64,000 nucleotides of DNA from Pseudomonas sp. ATCC 13867. GTDB taxonomy: Bacteria; Pseudomonadota; Gammaproteobacteria; Pseudomonadales; Pseudomonadaceae. The position numbers and the translations under genes are program-made. Below, one piece after another: positions 1 through 9,402 of the stretch (its first letter is position 1; each line of letters starts with the position of its first letter). The stretch spans positions 3,479,001 through 3,543,000 of the forward strand of contig NC_020829.1 of assembly GCF_000349845.1 (NCBI RefSeq), read 5' to 3'. The notes beneath the pieces are model-generated. The model was not told the origin of the DNA and searched no databases. It was given only the letters and a program-made list of their open reading frames with translations.

Positions 1-60
1 CAATAGCCGGATCGCGTGCCGGGTCACCGGCTGCGCGTCGGCGATCAGGATCCTGCTCAT
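1..60 (-). CDS. Response regulator, N-terminal fragment (cut by window edge)
   Basis: Only the first 20 codons lie in the window. They read MSRILIADAQPVTRHAIRLL, the first beta strand and acidic pocket of a CheY-like receiver domain; the start ATG is the complement of 58-60. The pattern 'ILIADxxPVxRxAI' is typical of NarL/LuxR-type response regulators. The output domain and phosphoacceptor Asp are outside the window, so partner kinase and target genes cannot be judged. The 114 bases between its start and the next terminator would hold its promoter. Confidence 0.6.
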   Translation of the reverse strand, partial: MSRILIADAQPVTRHAIRLL

Positions 61-172
61 CCAGAACTCCATCGAATACTCAGGACAGAAAGAATAGATG
101 GCTATGCCCCGGGCAGCGACCGCGCAGGCAACGGTGCGCCAACCATGAGGCAGACGTACTCAGGAGGAGGAT

Positions 173-196
173 AAAAAAGCCCGCCAATCGGCGGGC
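173..196 (-). terminator. Rho-independent terminator of uraH
   Basis: A 7-bp GC stem (GCCCGCC 179-185, GGCGGGC 190-196) with a 4-base loop is followed on the minus strand by six Ts (complement of 173-178). It lies about 70 bases after the uraH stop and ends that transcript. Confidence 0.85.
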
Positions 197-264
197 TGAA
201 GGAGACTCCACGAAGAGTCGGGGGTAATGCCCGGGCCGGCGGCAGGCCGTCGAAGAAGCGCCTG

Positions 265-618
265 CTAGCTGCCGCGATAGGTGGAATAGCTGTAAGGCGA
301 AATCAGCAGCGGCACATGGTAGTGATCTTTCTCGGAAGCGATGCCGAAGCGCAGTACGACCTGGTCGAGGAAGGCCGGGGTCGGCAGTTCCACACCACGG
401 GCGCGGTAGTAATCGCCGGCATTGAACAGCAACTGGTAGACGCCGGCGCGTAAATCGTCGCCCTGCAGCAGCGGCTCGTCGACACGGCCGTCGTCATTGG
501 TCACACGGGTGGTGATCAACTCCAGCTGCTGACCTTCGACGCGGTACAGCTCGATCTTGATGCCGTGGCCAGGGCAGCCGTGGGCGGAATCCAGTACGTG
601 AGTGGTCAAGCGTCCCAT
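265..618 (-). CDS. uraH: 5-hydroxyisourate hydrolase
   Basis: Cytoplasmic transthyretin-like enzyme that hydrolyses 5-hydroxyisourate, the unstable product of urate oxidation, to OHCU. The 117-residue protein has the family length, the N-terminal 'LTTHVLD' block with the active-site His, and the diagnostic C-terminal YRGS tetrapeptide. I start at the Met of MGRLTTHV; the reading frame stays open to 699, but the extra 27 residues are outside the family and a GGAG lies 14 bases ahead of the chosen ATG. The gene is divergent from puuE-uraD-allA-puuD, whose products act just before (PuuD) and just after (UraD) it. The shared upstream region has two TTGTATACAA palindromes, so co-regulation is likely. 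Confidence 0.93.
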   Translation of the reverse strand: MGRLTTHVLDSAHGCPGHGIKIELYRVEGQQLELITTRVTNDDGRVDEPLLQGDDLRAGVYQLLFNAGDYYRARGVELPTPAFLDQVVLRFGIASEKDHYHVPLLISPYSYSTYRGS

Positions 619-754
619 TGGCTTATCGATGTCTCCGGCGCCGCCGGCGGACACCTTCCTCCTCTGTCTCGTTGATTCAAATTCGGCGGGCTGCCGCACG
701 GACAGCCGGCAAGTGCGTTTGTGCGGAATCGAATATACCCAGCGATGCGCTCAA

Positions 755-764
755 TTGTATACAA
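755..764. promoter_or_regulatory. Palindromic operator TTGTATACAA (uraH side)
   Basis: Perfect 10-base palindrome in the context ATTGTATACAAAA, 137 bases upstream of the uraH start. Identical palindromes lie before puuE and before the permease. A GntR-family regulator of purine catabolism would be a natural ligand (inference); none is encoded next to it in the window. Confidence 0.6.
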
Positions 765-948
765 AAAAGTAATTCAACCTTGCAAAAAGCCACCAGGACA
801 GCCGCCTGCACGGGTGCACCAGATGCCTGAGAATGGGCGTCGCAGACAGCATGGAACGTGGTCAGGCGGGGTTCTTGCGGCGACTCCCACGCGTATACGG
901 AAGAGAAATGACCGTTGTGCGGATTGTATTTACAGATCGCCAAACATT

Positions 949-958
949 TTGTATACAA
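949..958. promoter_or_regulatory. Palindromic operator TTGTATACAA (puuE side)
   Basis: Perfect palindrome 71 bases ahead of the puuE start, in the context ATTTTGTATACAATG. It overlaps a plausible -10 element (TACAAT), which suits repression by steric block. Confidence 0.6.
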
Positions 959-1029
959 TGCGCCCATCAACGGCAGCGCCCGGTCCACCGACTCCGCGCA
1001 GACCGCCAACCACAAGAAGGAACACTGCA

Positions 1030-1965
1030 GTGAGCGCCGACTACCCACGCGACCTGATCGGTTACGGCAACAACATCCCCCATCCGCATTGGCCGAACGA
1101 TGCCCGCATCGCTCTCTCCTTCGTCCTCAACTACGAGGAAGGCGGCGAGCGTTGCATCCTGCACGGAGACAAGGAATCCGAAGCCTTCCTCTCCGAGATG
1201 GTGGCCGCACAGCCGCTCAAGGGCGAGCGCAACATGTGCATGGAGTCGCTGTACGAATACGGTAGCCGCGCTGGCGTATGGCGCCTGCTCAAGCTGTTCA
1301 AGAAATACGACCTGCCGATGACCATCTTCGCCGTGGCGATGGCCGCCCAGCGCCACCCCGAGGCGATCCGCCAGATGGTCGCCGACGGCCACGAGATCTG
1401 CAGCCACGGCTACCGCTGGATCGACTACCAGTACATGGATCCGGAACAGGAGCGCGAGCACATGTTCGAGGCCGTGCGCATCCTCACCGAACTGACCGGC
1501 CAGCGCCCGCAGGGCTGGTACACCGGCCGCCTGGGCCCGAACACCCGACGCATCGTCCGCGAGGACGGCAACTTCCTCTACGACTCCGACACCTACGACG
1601 ACGACCTGCCCTACTGGGACCCGGCGAGCACCGCCGAGAAGCCGCACCTGGTGATCCCCTACACCCTGGACACCAACGACATGCGCTTCACCCAGGTGCA
1701 GGGCTTCAACAAGGGCGACGACTTCTTCGAATACCTGAAAGACGCCTTCGACGTGCTCTACGCCGAGGGTGCCGAGGGCGCGCCGAAGATGCTTTCCATC
1801 GGCATGCACTGCCGCCTGCTCGGCCGTCCGGCCCGCATGGCCTCGCTGGAGCGTTTCATCCAGTACGTTAAGGGTCACGAGAAGGTGTGGATCACCCGCC
1901 GTGTCGACATCGCCAAGCACTGGCACGAAAACCACCCGTTCAAAGCCCAGGAGAACCAGGCATGA
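1030..1965 (+). CDS. puuE: Allantoinase-type polysaccharide deacetylase PuuE
   Basis: Member of the NodB/polysaccharide-deacetylase fold that acts as the metal-independent allantoinase of urate catabolism (allantoin to allantoate). The 311-residue product has the PuuE length and the hallmark N-terminus 'YPRDLIGYGNNIPHPHWPNDARIALSF' style block, then 'HGYRWIDYQ' and 'GWYTGRLGPNTRR' motifs. Translation starts at GTG 1030, ten bases after AAGAAGG; the frame is open far upstream (from 721), but that extension is low-complexity and would run through the promoter palindrome. The stop overlaps the next gene by four bases (ATGA), showing translational coupling to uraD. Confidence 0.93.
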   Translation: MSADYPRDLIGYGNNIPHPHWPNDARIALSFVLNYEEGGERCILHGDKESEAFLSEMVAAQPLKGERNMCMESLYEYGSRAGVWRLLKLFKKYDLPMTIFAVAMAAQRHPEAIRQMVADGHEICSHGYRWIDYQYMDPEQEREHMFEAVRILTELTGQRPQGWYTGRLGPNTRRIVREDGNFLYDSDTYDDDLPYWDPASTAEKPHLVIPYTLDTNDMRFTQVQGFNKGDDFFEYLKDAFDVLYAEGAEGAPKMLSIGMHCRLLGRPARMASLERFIQYVKGHEKVWITRRVDIAKHWHENHPFKAQENQA

Positions 1966-2477
1966 GCCGTTTCCAGACCCTGACTCCGGCCAGCCTCGAC
2001 CGCGCCGCGTTCGTCGCCACCTTCGCCGACATCTACGAGCACTCCCCGTGGGTCGCCGAGAAGGCCTATGACCTGGGCGTCGACGACAGCCTGAACGACA
2101 TCGAGCTGCTGCAGCAGCGCATGGCCGACATCCTCCTGTCCGCCAGTCATGAAGCCCAGCTGGCACTGATCAACGCCCACCCGGACCTCGCCGGCAAGGC
2201 CGCGATCCGCGGCGAACTGACCGCCTCGAGCACCGCCGAACAGGCCGGCGCCGGCATCCAGGACTGTACCGCCGAGGAGTTCGCCCGCTTCACCGAACTC
2301 AACGACGCCTACAAGGCCAAGTTCGGCTTCCCCTTCATCAAGGCGGTGAAGGGCAGCAACCGCCACCAGATCCTGGCTGCGTTCGAAGAGCGCATCCACA
2401 ACACGCCGGAGCAGGAGTTCCAGACCGCCCTGGCGGAGATCAACAAGATCGCGATGTTCCGCCTGCAGCAGCTCTGA
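1962..2477 (+). CDS. uraD: 2-oxo-4-hydroxy-4-carboxy-5-ureidoimidazoline (OHCU) decarboxylase
   Basis: Decarboxylates OHCU to S-(+)-allantoin, the third step of urate breakdown. The 171-residue helical protein has the family's catalytic His in 'NAHPDLAGK' (His73) and the 'EFxxLNxAYxxKFGFPFIKAVKG' block. Its ATG overlaps the puuE stop (ATGA). It carries out the step between UraH and PuuE, so the pathway from urate to allantoate is complete in this cluster with PuuD. In several pseudomonads an allantoicase gene sits after it; here only 68 bases separate it from allA. Confidence 0.93.
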   Translation: MSRFQTLTPASLDRAAFVATFADIYEHSPWVAEKAYDLGVDDSLNDIELLQQRMADILLSASHEAQLALINAHPDLAGKAAIRGELTASSTAEQAGAGIQDCTAEEFARFTELNDAYKAKFGFPFIKAVKGSNRHQILAAFEERIHNTPEQEFQTALAEINKIAMFRLQQL

Positions 2478-2545
2478 GCGAGCGGACCTTCACTCCCCTT
2501 CCGTACGAAGGGGCCCATGCGAACAACGAGATAAGAAGACCAGCC

Positions 2546-3052
2546 ATGCGTACCCTGAAGATCGAGCCGTTGACCCAGTCAGCCTTCGCACCGTTCGGTG
2601 ATGTCATCGAAACCGAAGGCAGCGACTTCTTCATGATCAACAACGGTTCCACCCGCCGTTATCACAAGCTCGCCACCGTCGAAACGGCGCAGCCCGATGA
2701 CAAGGCGATCATCAGCATCTTCAGCGCCGAATCCCTGGAGATGCCGTTGCGCATCCGCATGCTGGAGCGCCATCCGCTGGGCAGCCAAGCGTTCATTCCG
2801 CTGCTCGGCAACCAATTTCTGATCGTGGTCGCGCCAGTTGGCGACGTACCTGTATCGGGCCTCGTCCGCGCTTTCCTGTCCAACGGCAAGCAGGGCGTCA
2901 ATTACCACCGCGGCGTCTGGCACCACCCGGTGCTGACGATCGAAAAGCGGGATGACTTCCTGGTGGTCGATCGCAGCGGTTCTGGCAACAACTGCGACGA
3001 GCATTTCTTCACCGAGGACGAACAGCTCCTCCTCGACCCCCAACTAAACTAA
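2546..3052 (+). CDS. allA: Ureidoglycolate lyase
   Basis: Cupin-fold enzyme that releases urea from ureidoglycolate, giving glyoxylate. The 168-residue product begins 'RTLKIEPLTQSAFAPFGDVIE', the standard AllA opening, and contains 'GVNYHRGVWHHPVL', the metal/substrate-binding cupin block. It lies 68 bases after uraD and 52 before puuD, apparently in the same transcript. Its substrate is normally made by allantoicase, which this cluster does not encode, so ureidoglycolate must come from a gene elsewhere. Confidence 0.9.
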   Translation: MRTLKIEPLTQSAFAPFGDVIETEGSDFFMINNGSTRRYHKLATVETAQPDDKAIISIFSAESLEMPLRIRMLERHPLGSQAFIPLLGNQFLIVVAPVGDVPVSGLVRAFLSNGKQGVNYHRGVWHHPVLTIEKRDDFLVVDRSGSGNNCDEHFFTEDEQLLLDPQLN

Positions 3053-3104
3053 TAAGAGTGGCCCATTCACCGCGACGGCGGCGTCCGGGCAAGAGGTAAT
3101 AACA

Positions 3105-4430
3105 GTGGAAGCACATCTCATCGAATGGGCGAACCTGCTGGTTCGCTGGGTACACATGATCGTCGGTATCGCCTGGATCGGTGCCTCGTTCTATTTCGTC
3201 TGGCTGGAAAACAACCTCAATCGCGCCAACCCGCGCGAAGGGCTCTCCGGTGATCTATGGGCGATCCACGGTGGCGGTATCTACCACCTGGAGAAGTACA
3301 AGCTCGCCCCGCCGAAAATGCCGGACAACCTGCACTGGTTCAAATGGGAGGCCTACTCCACCTGGCTCTCGGGCGTCTGCCTGCTGACCATCGTGTTCTA
3401 CCTGAACCCGACCCTGTACCTGATCGCTCCGGGCAGTGACCTGGCCCCGGCCGCCGCCATCGCCATCGGCATCGGCTCGCTGATCGCCGGCTGGTTCATC
3501 TACAGCACCCTGTGCGACTCCCCGCTGGGCAAGACCCCTGCCCTGCTCGGCGCCATCCTGTTCGCCCTGATCGTCCTCGCCGCCTACCTGCTCAGCCAGG
3601 TGTTCAGCGGCCGCGGCGCATACCTGCACGTGGGCGCCATCATCGGCACCATCATGGTGGGTAACGTGTTCCGCGTGATCATGCCGGCCCAGCGCGCGCT
3701 GGTTAAGGCCATCGAGGAAAACCGCCAGCCCGACCCGGTGCTGCCGGCCAAGGGCCTGCTGCGTTCGCGCCACAACAACTACTTCACCCTGCCGGTGCTG
3801 TTCATCATGATCAGCAACCACTTCCCGAGCACCTACGGCAGCCAGTACAACTGGCTGATCCTGGCGGGCATCGCGGGTCTGGCAGTGATCGTGCGCCACT
3901 ACTTCAACACCCGCCACGAAGGCAACGGCATGGCCTGGGCCCTGCCCGCCGGCGCCGTCGGCATGATCGCCCTGGCCTTCGTCACCGGCCCGAACCTCCC
4001 CAGCAGCGACAGCGCCGCCAGCGCCCAGCCTGCGAAGGTGGAGTACCAGCCGCTGCCGGAAACCGCCATCGGTGGCAAGACCCCGGCCGAGCGCGCCAAG
4101 GAAGACGCCGCGAAACCCGCCACTGTCGAGCAGGCTCCCGCCCAGGCGCAAGCCTCCACGGGCGTCGGTGCCGGCTTCGACAAGGTCCACCACGTGATCC
4201 AGGAACGCTGCACTGTCTGCCACTCGTCCAAGCCGACCAGCAACATGTTCAGTGCCGCTCCGGCTGGCGTGATGTTCGACACCCCGCAGCAGATCCAGCA
4301 GCTCGCCCCGCGCATCCAGGCGCAGGCCGTGGCTTCGCAGGTGATGCCGCTGGGCAACATCACCCAGATGACCCCGGAAGAGCGCAAGCTCGTTGGCGAC
4401 TGGATCGCCAAGGGTGCCCAGGTTAATTGA
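3105..4430 (+). CDS. puuD: Membrane urate hydroxylase with cytochrome c domain
   Basis: Inner-membrane urate oxidase that replaces the soluble cofactor-free uricase and passes electrons to the respiratory chain. The 441-residue protein has a N-terminal integral membrane domain of about eight helices (roughly residues 1-300, starting 'HLIEWANLLVRWVHMIVGIAWIG'), a proline/alanine-rich linker (about 305-355) and a C-terminal cytochrome c with haem site CTVCH at 369-373 and a Met-Pro axial-ligand region 'VMPLGN'. Start is GTG 3105 after AAGAGG. It is the last gene of the operon; a strong terminator follows 22 bases after the stop. Confidence 0.93.
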   Translation: MEAHLIEWANLLVRWVHMIVGIAWIGASFYFVWLENNLNRANPREGLSGDLWAIHGGGIYHLEKYKLAPPKMPDNLHWFKWEAYSTWLSGVCLLTIVFYLNPTLYLIAPGSDLAPAAAIAIGIGSLIAGWFIYSTLCDSPLGKTPALLGAILFALIVLAAYLLSQVFSGRGAYLHVGAIIGTIMVGNVFRVIMPAQRALVKAIEENRQPDPVLPAKGLLRSRHNNYFTLPVLFIMISNHFPSTYGSQYNWLILAGIAGLAVIVRHYFNTRHEGNGMAWALPAGAVGMIALAFVTGPNLPSSDSAASAQPAKVEYQPLPETAIGGKTPAERAKEDAAKPATVEQAPAQAQASTGVGAGFDKVHHVIQERCTVCHSSKPTSNMFSAAPAGVMFDTPQQIQQLAPRIQAQAVASQVMPLGNITQMTPEERKLVGDWIAKGAQVN

Positions 4431-4452
4431 GCCTGCGGCACGGCCAGGAAAA

Positions 4453-4477
4453 CCGCACCTTCGGGTGCGGTTTTTTT
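4453..4477 (+). terminator. Terminator after puuD
   Basis: Stem CCGCACC (4453-4459), loop TTCG, stem GGTGCGG (4464-4470), then seven Ts. UUCG tetraloop and T-run make this a strong intrinsic terminator that separates the catabolic operon from the permease gene. Confidence 0.93.
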
Positions 4478-4500
4478 ATGCCTGCGAATAAAGCAAACCT

Positions 4501-4587
4501 GTAGGAGCGAGCTTGCTCGCAAACAAACCATCAGTGCACGCCGGATCAATAGGCTGCGGCCCGGTTCGCGAGCAAGCTCGCTCCTAC
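4501..4587. repeat. REP doublet (REPIN-like)
   Basis: Two REP sequences in inverted orientation: GTAGGAGCGAGCTTGCTCGC at the left and its reverse complement (ending GCTCGCTCCTAC) at the right, about 45 bases apart. The pair can fold into a long hairpin. It follows the puuD terminator, the usual extragenic position. Other copies are at 6305, 16656, 22175, 49468 and (degenerate) 54791. From 4588 to 4700 I see no gene. Confidence 0.9.
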
Positions 4588-4706
4588 GAAAAGCCAATAA
4601 AGCAAAAAATGTAGTCCACTCGACCAATGGCTACATAAATCGCGAAGCCAGGAAACACGCGACCTAGAGGCATCCAACACCACCGAGACAGAACGTGACC
4701 GATGAG

Positions 4707-4716
4707 TTGTATACAA
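4707..4716. promoter_or_regulatory. Palindromic operator TTGTATACAA (permease)
   Basis: Third perfect copy of the palindrome, 149 bases ahead of the permease start, in an AT-rich patch (4690-4755) that probably contains the promoter. It ties the transporter to the same regulator as the catabolic operon. Confidence 0.6.
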
Positions 4717-4865
4717 AAATCGATTGAACCTAATACATATCGCAAGTATAAAGTGCCGCACCGCTTCACCCGCTCGGCCCCGGGGGTGAATGATGGCCAG
4801 TATCTCCCAGCTGCCGCGCCCGTCCGGCAGCCTGTGACTGACAACAATAAAAACCGAGGTGTTGC

Positions 4866-6212
4866 ATGTCCGTGGTATCTGAACGCCGCATTCCCGGCTC
4901 GCCTGTCGATCAGCGTTTGCCCTTGCTGCAGCTGCTGCTGGTCGGGTTCCAGCACGTTCTCCTGATGTATGGCGGCGCCGTCGCCGTTCCCCTGATCGTC
5001 GGCCAGGCCGCCGGTCTCTCCCGTGAAGAAATCGCCTTCCTGATCAACGCCGACCTGCTGGTCGCCGGTATCGCCACGCTCGTACAATCCCTCGGCATCG
5101 GTCCGGTGGGCATCCGCATGCCGGTGATGATGGGTGCCAGCTTCGCCGCCGTGGGCAGCATGGTCGCTATGGCCGGCATGCCCGGCGTGGGCCTCAACGG
5201 CATCTTCGGCGCGACCATCGCCGGCGGTTTCTTCGGCATGATCATCGCGCCGTTCATGAGCCGTATCGTGCGCTTCTTCCCGCCGCTGGTGACCGGTACC
5301 GTGATCACCTCCATCGGCATGTGCCTGTTCCCGGTGGCGATCAACTGGGCCGGTGGCGGCGAAGGCGCGGCCAACTTCGGCGCGCTCGAATACCTCGGCC
5401 TGTCCTCCTTCGTGCTGGCGGTGATCCTGCTGATCAACCGCTTCCTGAAAGGCTTCTGGGTCAACGTCTCGGTACTGATCGGCATGCTGCTGGGCTACAT
5501 CATCGGCGCCAGCATGGGCATGGTCAGCCTGGACGGCATCGAACAGCGCCCCTGGTTCGACGTGGTCACCCCGCTGCACTTCGGCACGCCGGAGTTCCAC
5601 CTGGCCCCCGTGCTCTCCATGTGCCTGGTGGTGGTGATCATCTTCGTCGAGTCCACCGGCATGTTCCTCGCCCTGGGCAAGGTCACCGAAACCGAGATCT
5701 GCCCCAACCGCCTGCGTCGCGGCCTGCTGTGCGACGCCAGCGCGTCGTTCTTCGCCGGCTTCATGAACACCTTCACCCACTCCTCGTTCGCCCAGAACAT
5801 CGGCCTGGTGCAGATGACCGGGGTGCGCAGCCGCTACGTCACCGCGGCCGCCGCCGTCTTCCTGATCATCCTGAGCCTGCTGCCCAAGGCCGCCTTCCTG
5901 GTCGCCTCGATTCCGCCGGCGGTGCTGGGTGGCGCCGGTATCGCCATGTTCGGCATGGTCGCCGCCAGCGGCATCCGCATCCTGCATGAAGCGGATATCG
6001 TTGACCGCCGCAACCAGCTGCTGGTGGCGGTGAGCATCGGCATGGGCATGGTCCCGGTGGTCCGCCCGGACTTCTTCGCCGCCCTGCCCCAGTGGATGGA
6101 GCCGATCACCCACAGCGGCATCGCCATGACCTCGATCTGGGCCGTGGTGCTGAACATTCTGTTCAACATCCTTGGAGAACATGGCCGGGATGCCCTCTGC
6201 GGGCATCACTGA
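4866..6212 (+). CDS. NCS2 family nucleobase permease (urate/xanthine)
   Basis: Proton-coupled purine symporter of the NAT/NCS2 family, in the inner membrane. 448 residues with about 12-14 hydrophobic segments; opens 'LPLLQLLLVGFQHVLLMYGGAVAVPLIVG' and carries the NAT signature Gln310-Asn311-Ile312-Gly313 in 'SSFAQNIGLV'. The QNIG form and the position directly after the urate operon favour urate (UacT/PbuX/UapA-like), with xanthine as second choice; the exact substrate is inferred from context. ATG 4866 follows an 'AACCGAGGTGTTGC' stretch with a GAGG Shine-Dalgarno. A strong terminator follows. Confidence 0.9.
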   Translation: MSVVSERRIPGSPVDQRLPLLQLLLVGFQHVLLMYGGAVAVPLIVGQAAGLSREEIAFLINADLLVAGIATLVQSLGIGPVGIRMPVMMGASFAAVGSMVAMAGMPGVGLNGIFGATIAGGFFGMIIAPFMSRIVRFFPPLVTGTVITSIGMCLFPVAINWAGGGEGAANFGALEYLGLSSFVLAVILLINRFLKGFWVNVSVLIGMLLGYIIGASMGMVSLDGIEQRPWFDVVTPLHFGTPEFHLAPVLSMCLVVVIIFVESTGMFLALGKVTETEICPNRLRRGLLCDASASFFAGFMNTFTHSSFAQNIGLVQMTGVRSRYVTAAAAVFLIILSLLPKAAFLVASIPPAVLGGAGIAMFGMVAASGIRILHEADIVDRRNQLLVAVSIGMGMVPVVRPDFFAALPQWMEPITHSGIAMTSIWAVVLNILFNILGEHGRDALCGHH

Positions 6213-6249
6213 GGCGCTTTCGCGGGTGCTTCCCGGGCACCCGTTTCAA

Positions 6250-6279
6250 AGCCGCGCCTATTCCTGCGCGGCTTTTTTT
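6250..6279 (+). terminator. Terminator after the permease
   Basis: Stem AGCCGCGC (6250-6257) and GCGCGGCT (6266-6273) with an 8-base loop followed by seven Ts; 38 bases after the permease stop. Confidence 0.93.
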
Positions 6280-6304
6280 CGTCTGCGCAGGATCTCTCTG
6301 TCTC

Positions 6305-6383
6305 GTAGGAGCGAGCCTGCTCGAGAACGGTGTTTACCGATGACTCCGATGTTTGGGCGGTTCGCGAGCAAGCTCGCTCCTAC
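6305..6383. repeat. REP doublet (REPIN-like)
   Basis: Inverted REP pair: GTAGGAGCGAGCCTGCTCG at the left (one base different from the common form) and GCGAGCAAGCTCGCTCCTAC at the right. It sits between the convergent permease and chemoreceptor genes. The remaining bases up to 6522 show no gene. Confidence 0.88.
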
Positions 6384-6522
6384 ACGGCAAGCCGCCCCCC
6401 GCACGGGGCTCCAACTCGGCAGTTCGGTAGAAACCGAGCCTGGCACAGGCCCCGTCATCTGCCACAGGCAACCCTCCGGGGGCGCCCGCCTTAACGCAGA
6501 CATGCCAAAGCGCAGCACACGC

Positions 6523-8082
6523 TCAAGCCTCCGGGCGATAGCCCAGGCGTAGGCCACCCCACTGCCGGCCGCCGATGAAGATCGGCACCGACAGGTCATG
6601 CATCAGCTCGCCGGTGTCGCGGCAGTAGGTCTGCAACAGCATCGGCTGGCTATGGCTGCCGCAGCGCAGGCCGGTGCGATCGTTGAACAAGCGCTTGCTT
6701 CGGCTCTTGAGCATGTCGACCTGCAGGTCGCCGCTCGACGGATGATTGAACGCCTGGTTGTGCGTGGGCACGTAGCCTTCGGCGGTGCAGGCAATCGCGA
6801 AGACCAGCCCTTCGTGACGCTGCAACAGGTCCTCCTGGATGCGCGGCAGGACTTCGTCGGTATAGCGGTCGAAGCGCGTGCGGTACTTCTGCGGACGGGT
6901 TCCGGGAAGCGGCTGGTAATCACGGTCGAACAGGTCGTCGAGCCCGATGCGGCCCGCATCGAGGTCCGTCTCGAAACGCGCGGCGATGGCCTGCGCGCCT
7001 TCACGGGCCAGGTCATAGGCGCGCTGGTGATAATCGTCCAGGGCGACCTGGGCCAGGCGCTCGCTGACCATCTCGGCCTGGGTTTCCAGCTGCACCGCCG
7101 CTTCCGCCAGGCGATGGGTCTGCTCGTCGCTCACGCGCAGGTCGCCACGCACCTGCTCGACGGCGGCGAACAGGCTGTCCAGCTGGCTGCGGTTGATCTC
7201 CGCGCCTTCGGCGATCTCGGTGATCTGGGTTTCCACCGTGGCGGCCAGGCCGGCGATGTCCTGCAACTGCCGCCCGGTGCCTTCCACCTGGCCGACGCCC
7301 TGTACCAGATCGTCGACCAACTGGCGGATCTGCTCCACCACCTCGCTGGTCTGGCGCTGGATGTCCTCGACCATCTGCCCCACTTCATCGGTCGCCTCGG
7401 CGGTGCGTCCGGCCAGCCCGCGCACCTCCTCCGCCACCACTGCGAAACCACGCCCATGCGCCCCAGCGCGCGCCGCCTCGATGGCGGCGTTGAGCGCCAG
7501 CAGGTTGGTCTGGCTGGCAATGGACTGGATCACCTGGGTTACCCGCTGGATGTCCTCGCTGCGCTGGTTCAGGGTCTCGATCAGCGCCCGGCTGGCATTG
7601 GCACGCTCGCTGAGTTGATGCATGCAATCGATGGCCGCCTGCAATTCGCCACGTCCCTGGTCGCTGCCGGCCCGCGCGCGCGTCGCAGCCTCCTTCGCCT
7701 GGCGGGCCAGACTGGAAGTGGCGCGCTCGGTATGGATCATCACTTCGGCGCTGCCGACGATCTGCTCGGCGGCCACCAGTTGGGATTCGAGCTTCTCCAC
7801 CAGCCGCTGCACCGAATAGGACACACCCGCGGCGGACAGCGCGTTGCGGCTGGTCCCCCGCGACAGTTCGCGGGTCAGCTCGGCGATGTCCGGCAGCGTC
7901 GCCGGCTCGCTGGGCGAGGATGAGTACCAGTGGAGGAACCAGGGCACCCAGAGCAGCGCCGCTCCCAGCAACAGGCACAACGACAAGGGCCAGCCACCCA
8001 GGGATTGGGCGATGAACAACAGCACCAGACCGGAAGTCTGCAGGGAAAGGGTGAGGACGATACGCGGACGCGCGGTATCCAT
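6523..8082 (-). CDS. Methyl-accepting chemotaxis protein with C-terminal cytoplasmic sensor domain
   Basis: Chemoreceptor of 519 residues. Two hydrophobic segments near the N-terminus (about 8-30 and 33-52) have almost no loop between them, so there is no periplasmic ligand domain. The signalling core follows (about 100-350), with the conserved hairpin tip '[34 protein letters not shown]'. After it comes a globular C-terminal region (about 355-519; '[19 protein letters not shown]', 'GEGYVPTHN'-like and '[20 protein letters not shown]') resembling a cytoplasmic Cache/PAS-type sensor. No CheR-tethering pentapeptide is present. Gene order matches the PAO1 transducer PA2788. Signal unknown. Confidence 0.88.
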   Translation of the reverse strand: MDTARPRIVLTLSLQTSGLVLLFIAQSLGGWPLSLCLLLGAALLWVPWFLHWYSSSPSEPATLPDIAELTRELSRGTSRNALSAAGVSYSVQRLVEKLESQLVAAEQIVGSAEVMIHTERATSSLARQAKEAATRARAGSDQGRGELQAAIDCMHQLSERANASRALIETLNQRSEDIQRVTQVIQSIASQTNLLALNAAIEAARAGAHGRGFAVVAEEVRGLAGRTAEATDEVGQMVEDIQRQTSEVVEQIRQLVDDLVQGVGQVEGTGRQLQDIAGLAATVETQITEIAEGAEINRSQLDSLFAAVEQVRGDLRVSDEQTHRLAEAAVQLETQAEMVSERLAQVALDDYHQRAYDLAREGAQAIAARFETDLDAGRIGLDDLFDRDYQPLPGTRPQKYRTRFDRYTDEVLPRIQEDLLQRHEGLVFAIACTAEGYVPTHNQAFNHPSSGDLQVDMLKSRSKRLFNDRTGLRCGSHSQPMLLQTYCRDTGELMHDLSVPIFIGGRQWGGLRLGYRPEA

Positions 8083-8335
8083 GGCGGCAGCTCTCTTCTG
8101 GCAGGCGCTCGGCCGGGACTCGTGCGACCCCGCCGGGAGCCCTGATTATTCTTGTCGGGGCCATTAGGCAGCCTGCGGCGGGCTGCGGCTATCGTTCCTT
8201 AGTAGCACGCCAGGCACATGCATCGACCGCCCGCCGGTTTCCGTGCGCTCGGCCGGCAAGACCGGTAAAATCTCCGCCCTTTCCGCCGGCGCGATCGATT
8301 TCGCGCCACCCAGCGACCCCTGATCCGACGCACCG

Positions 8336-9340
<1,005 letters not shown>

Positions 9341-9402
9341 GTCCCGTTGAGCGATGCATCGGCCTCGGGTAAGGTCGATGCATCCTCCACGGAAAACTCG
9401 CC

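Larger units (their letters stand above)
619..1029. promoter_or_regulatory. Divergent regulatory region uraH / puuE
   Basis: These 411 bases separate two divergent purine-catabolism transcripts and hold no gene I can support. They contain two copies of the perfect palindrome TTGTATACAA (755-764 and 949-958) and a partial copy (ATTGTATTTACA, 923-934). The AT-rich islands around both palindromes stand out against the GC-rich background, as expected for promoters. The right palindrome overlaps a possible -10 hexamer TACAAT (954-959). No clear -35 was found. Confidence 0.6.

Noticed and set aside
721..1029. Longer puuE start (up to 103 extra codons)
   Set aside because: The extension crosses both palindromic operators and has no family match; GTG 1030 has a good ribosome site.
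967..2166. 399-codon open frame antisense to puuE/uraD
   Set aside because: Shadow of a high-GC gene; the sense strand encodes clear PuuE and UraD families, the antisense product has no recognisable motif and is Val/Arg/Gly-rich.
4501..4587. Insertion-sequence remnants at the inverted repeats
   Set aside because: Sequence and spacing match Pseudomonas REP doublets, and no transposase fragment or target duplication is near.
4584..6209. 541-codon antisense frame over the permease
   Set aside because: Composition dominated by His/Gln/Asp/Gly, typical of the antisense of a hydrophobic membrane protein gene.
6598..7923. 441-codon frame antisense to the chemoreceptor
   Set aside because: The sense strand has an unmistakable MCP signalling hairpin; the antisense has no motif or ribosome site.
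8164..8335. Small gene between the chemoreceptor and dusA
   Set aside because: The short frames here overlap the dusA start region and show no ribosome site or family pattern.
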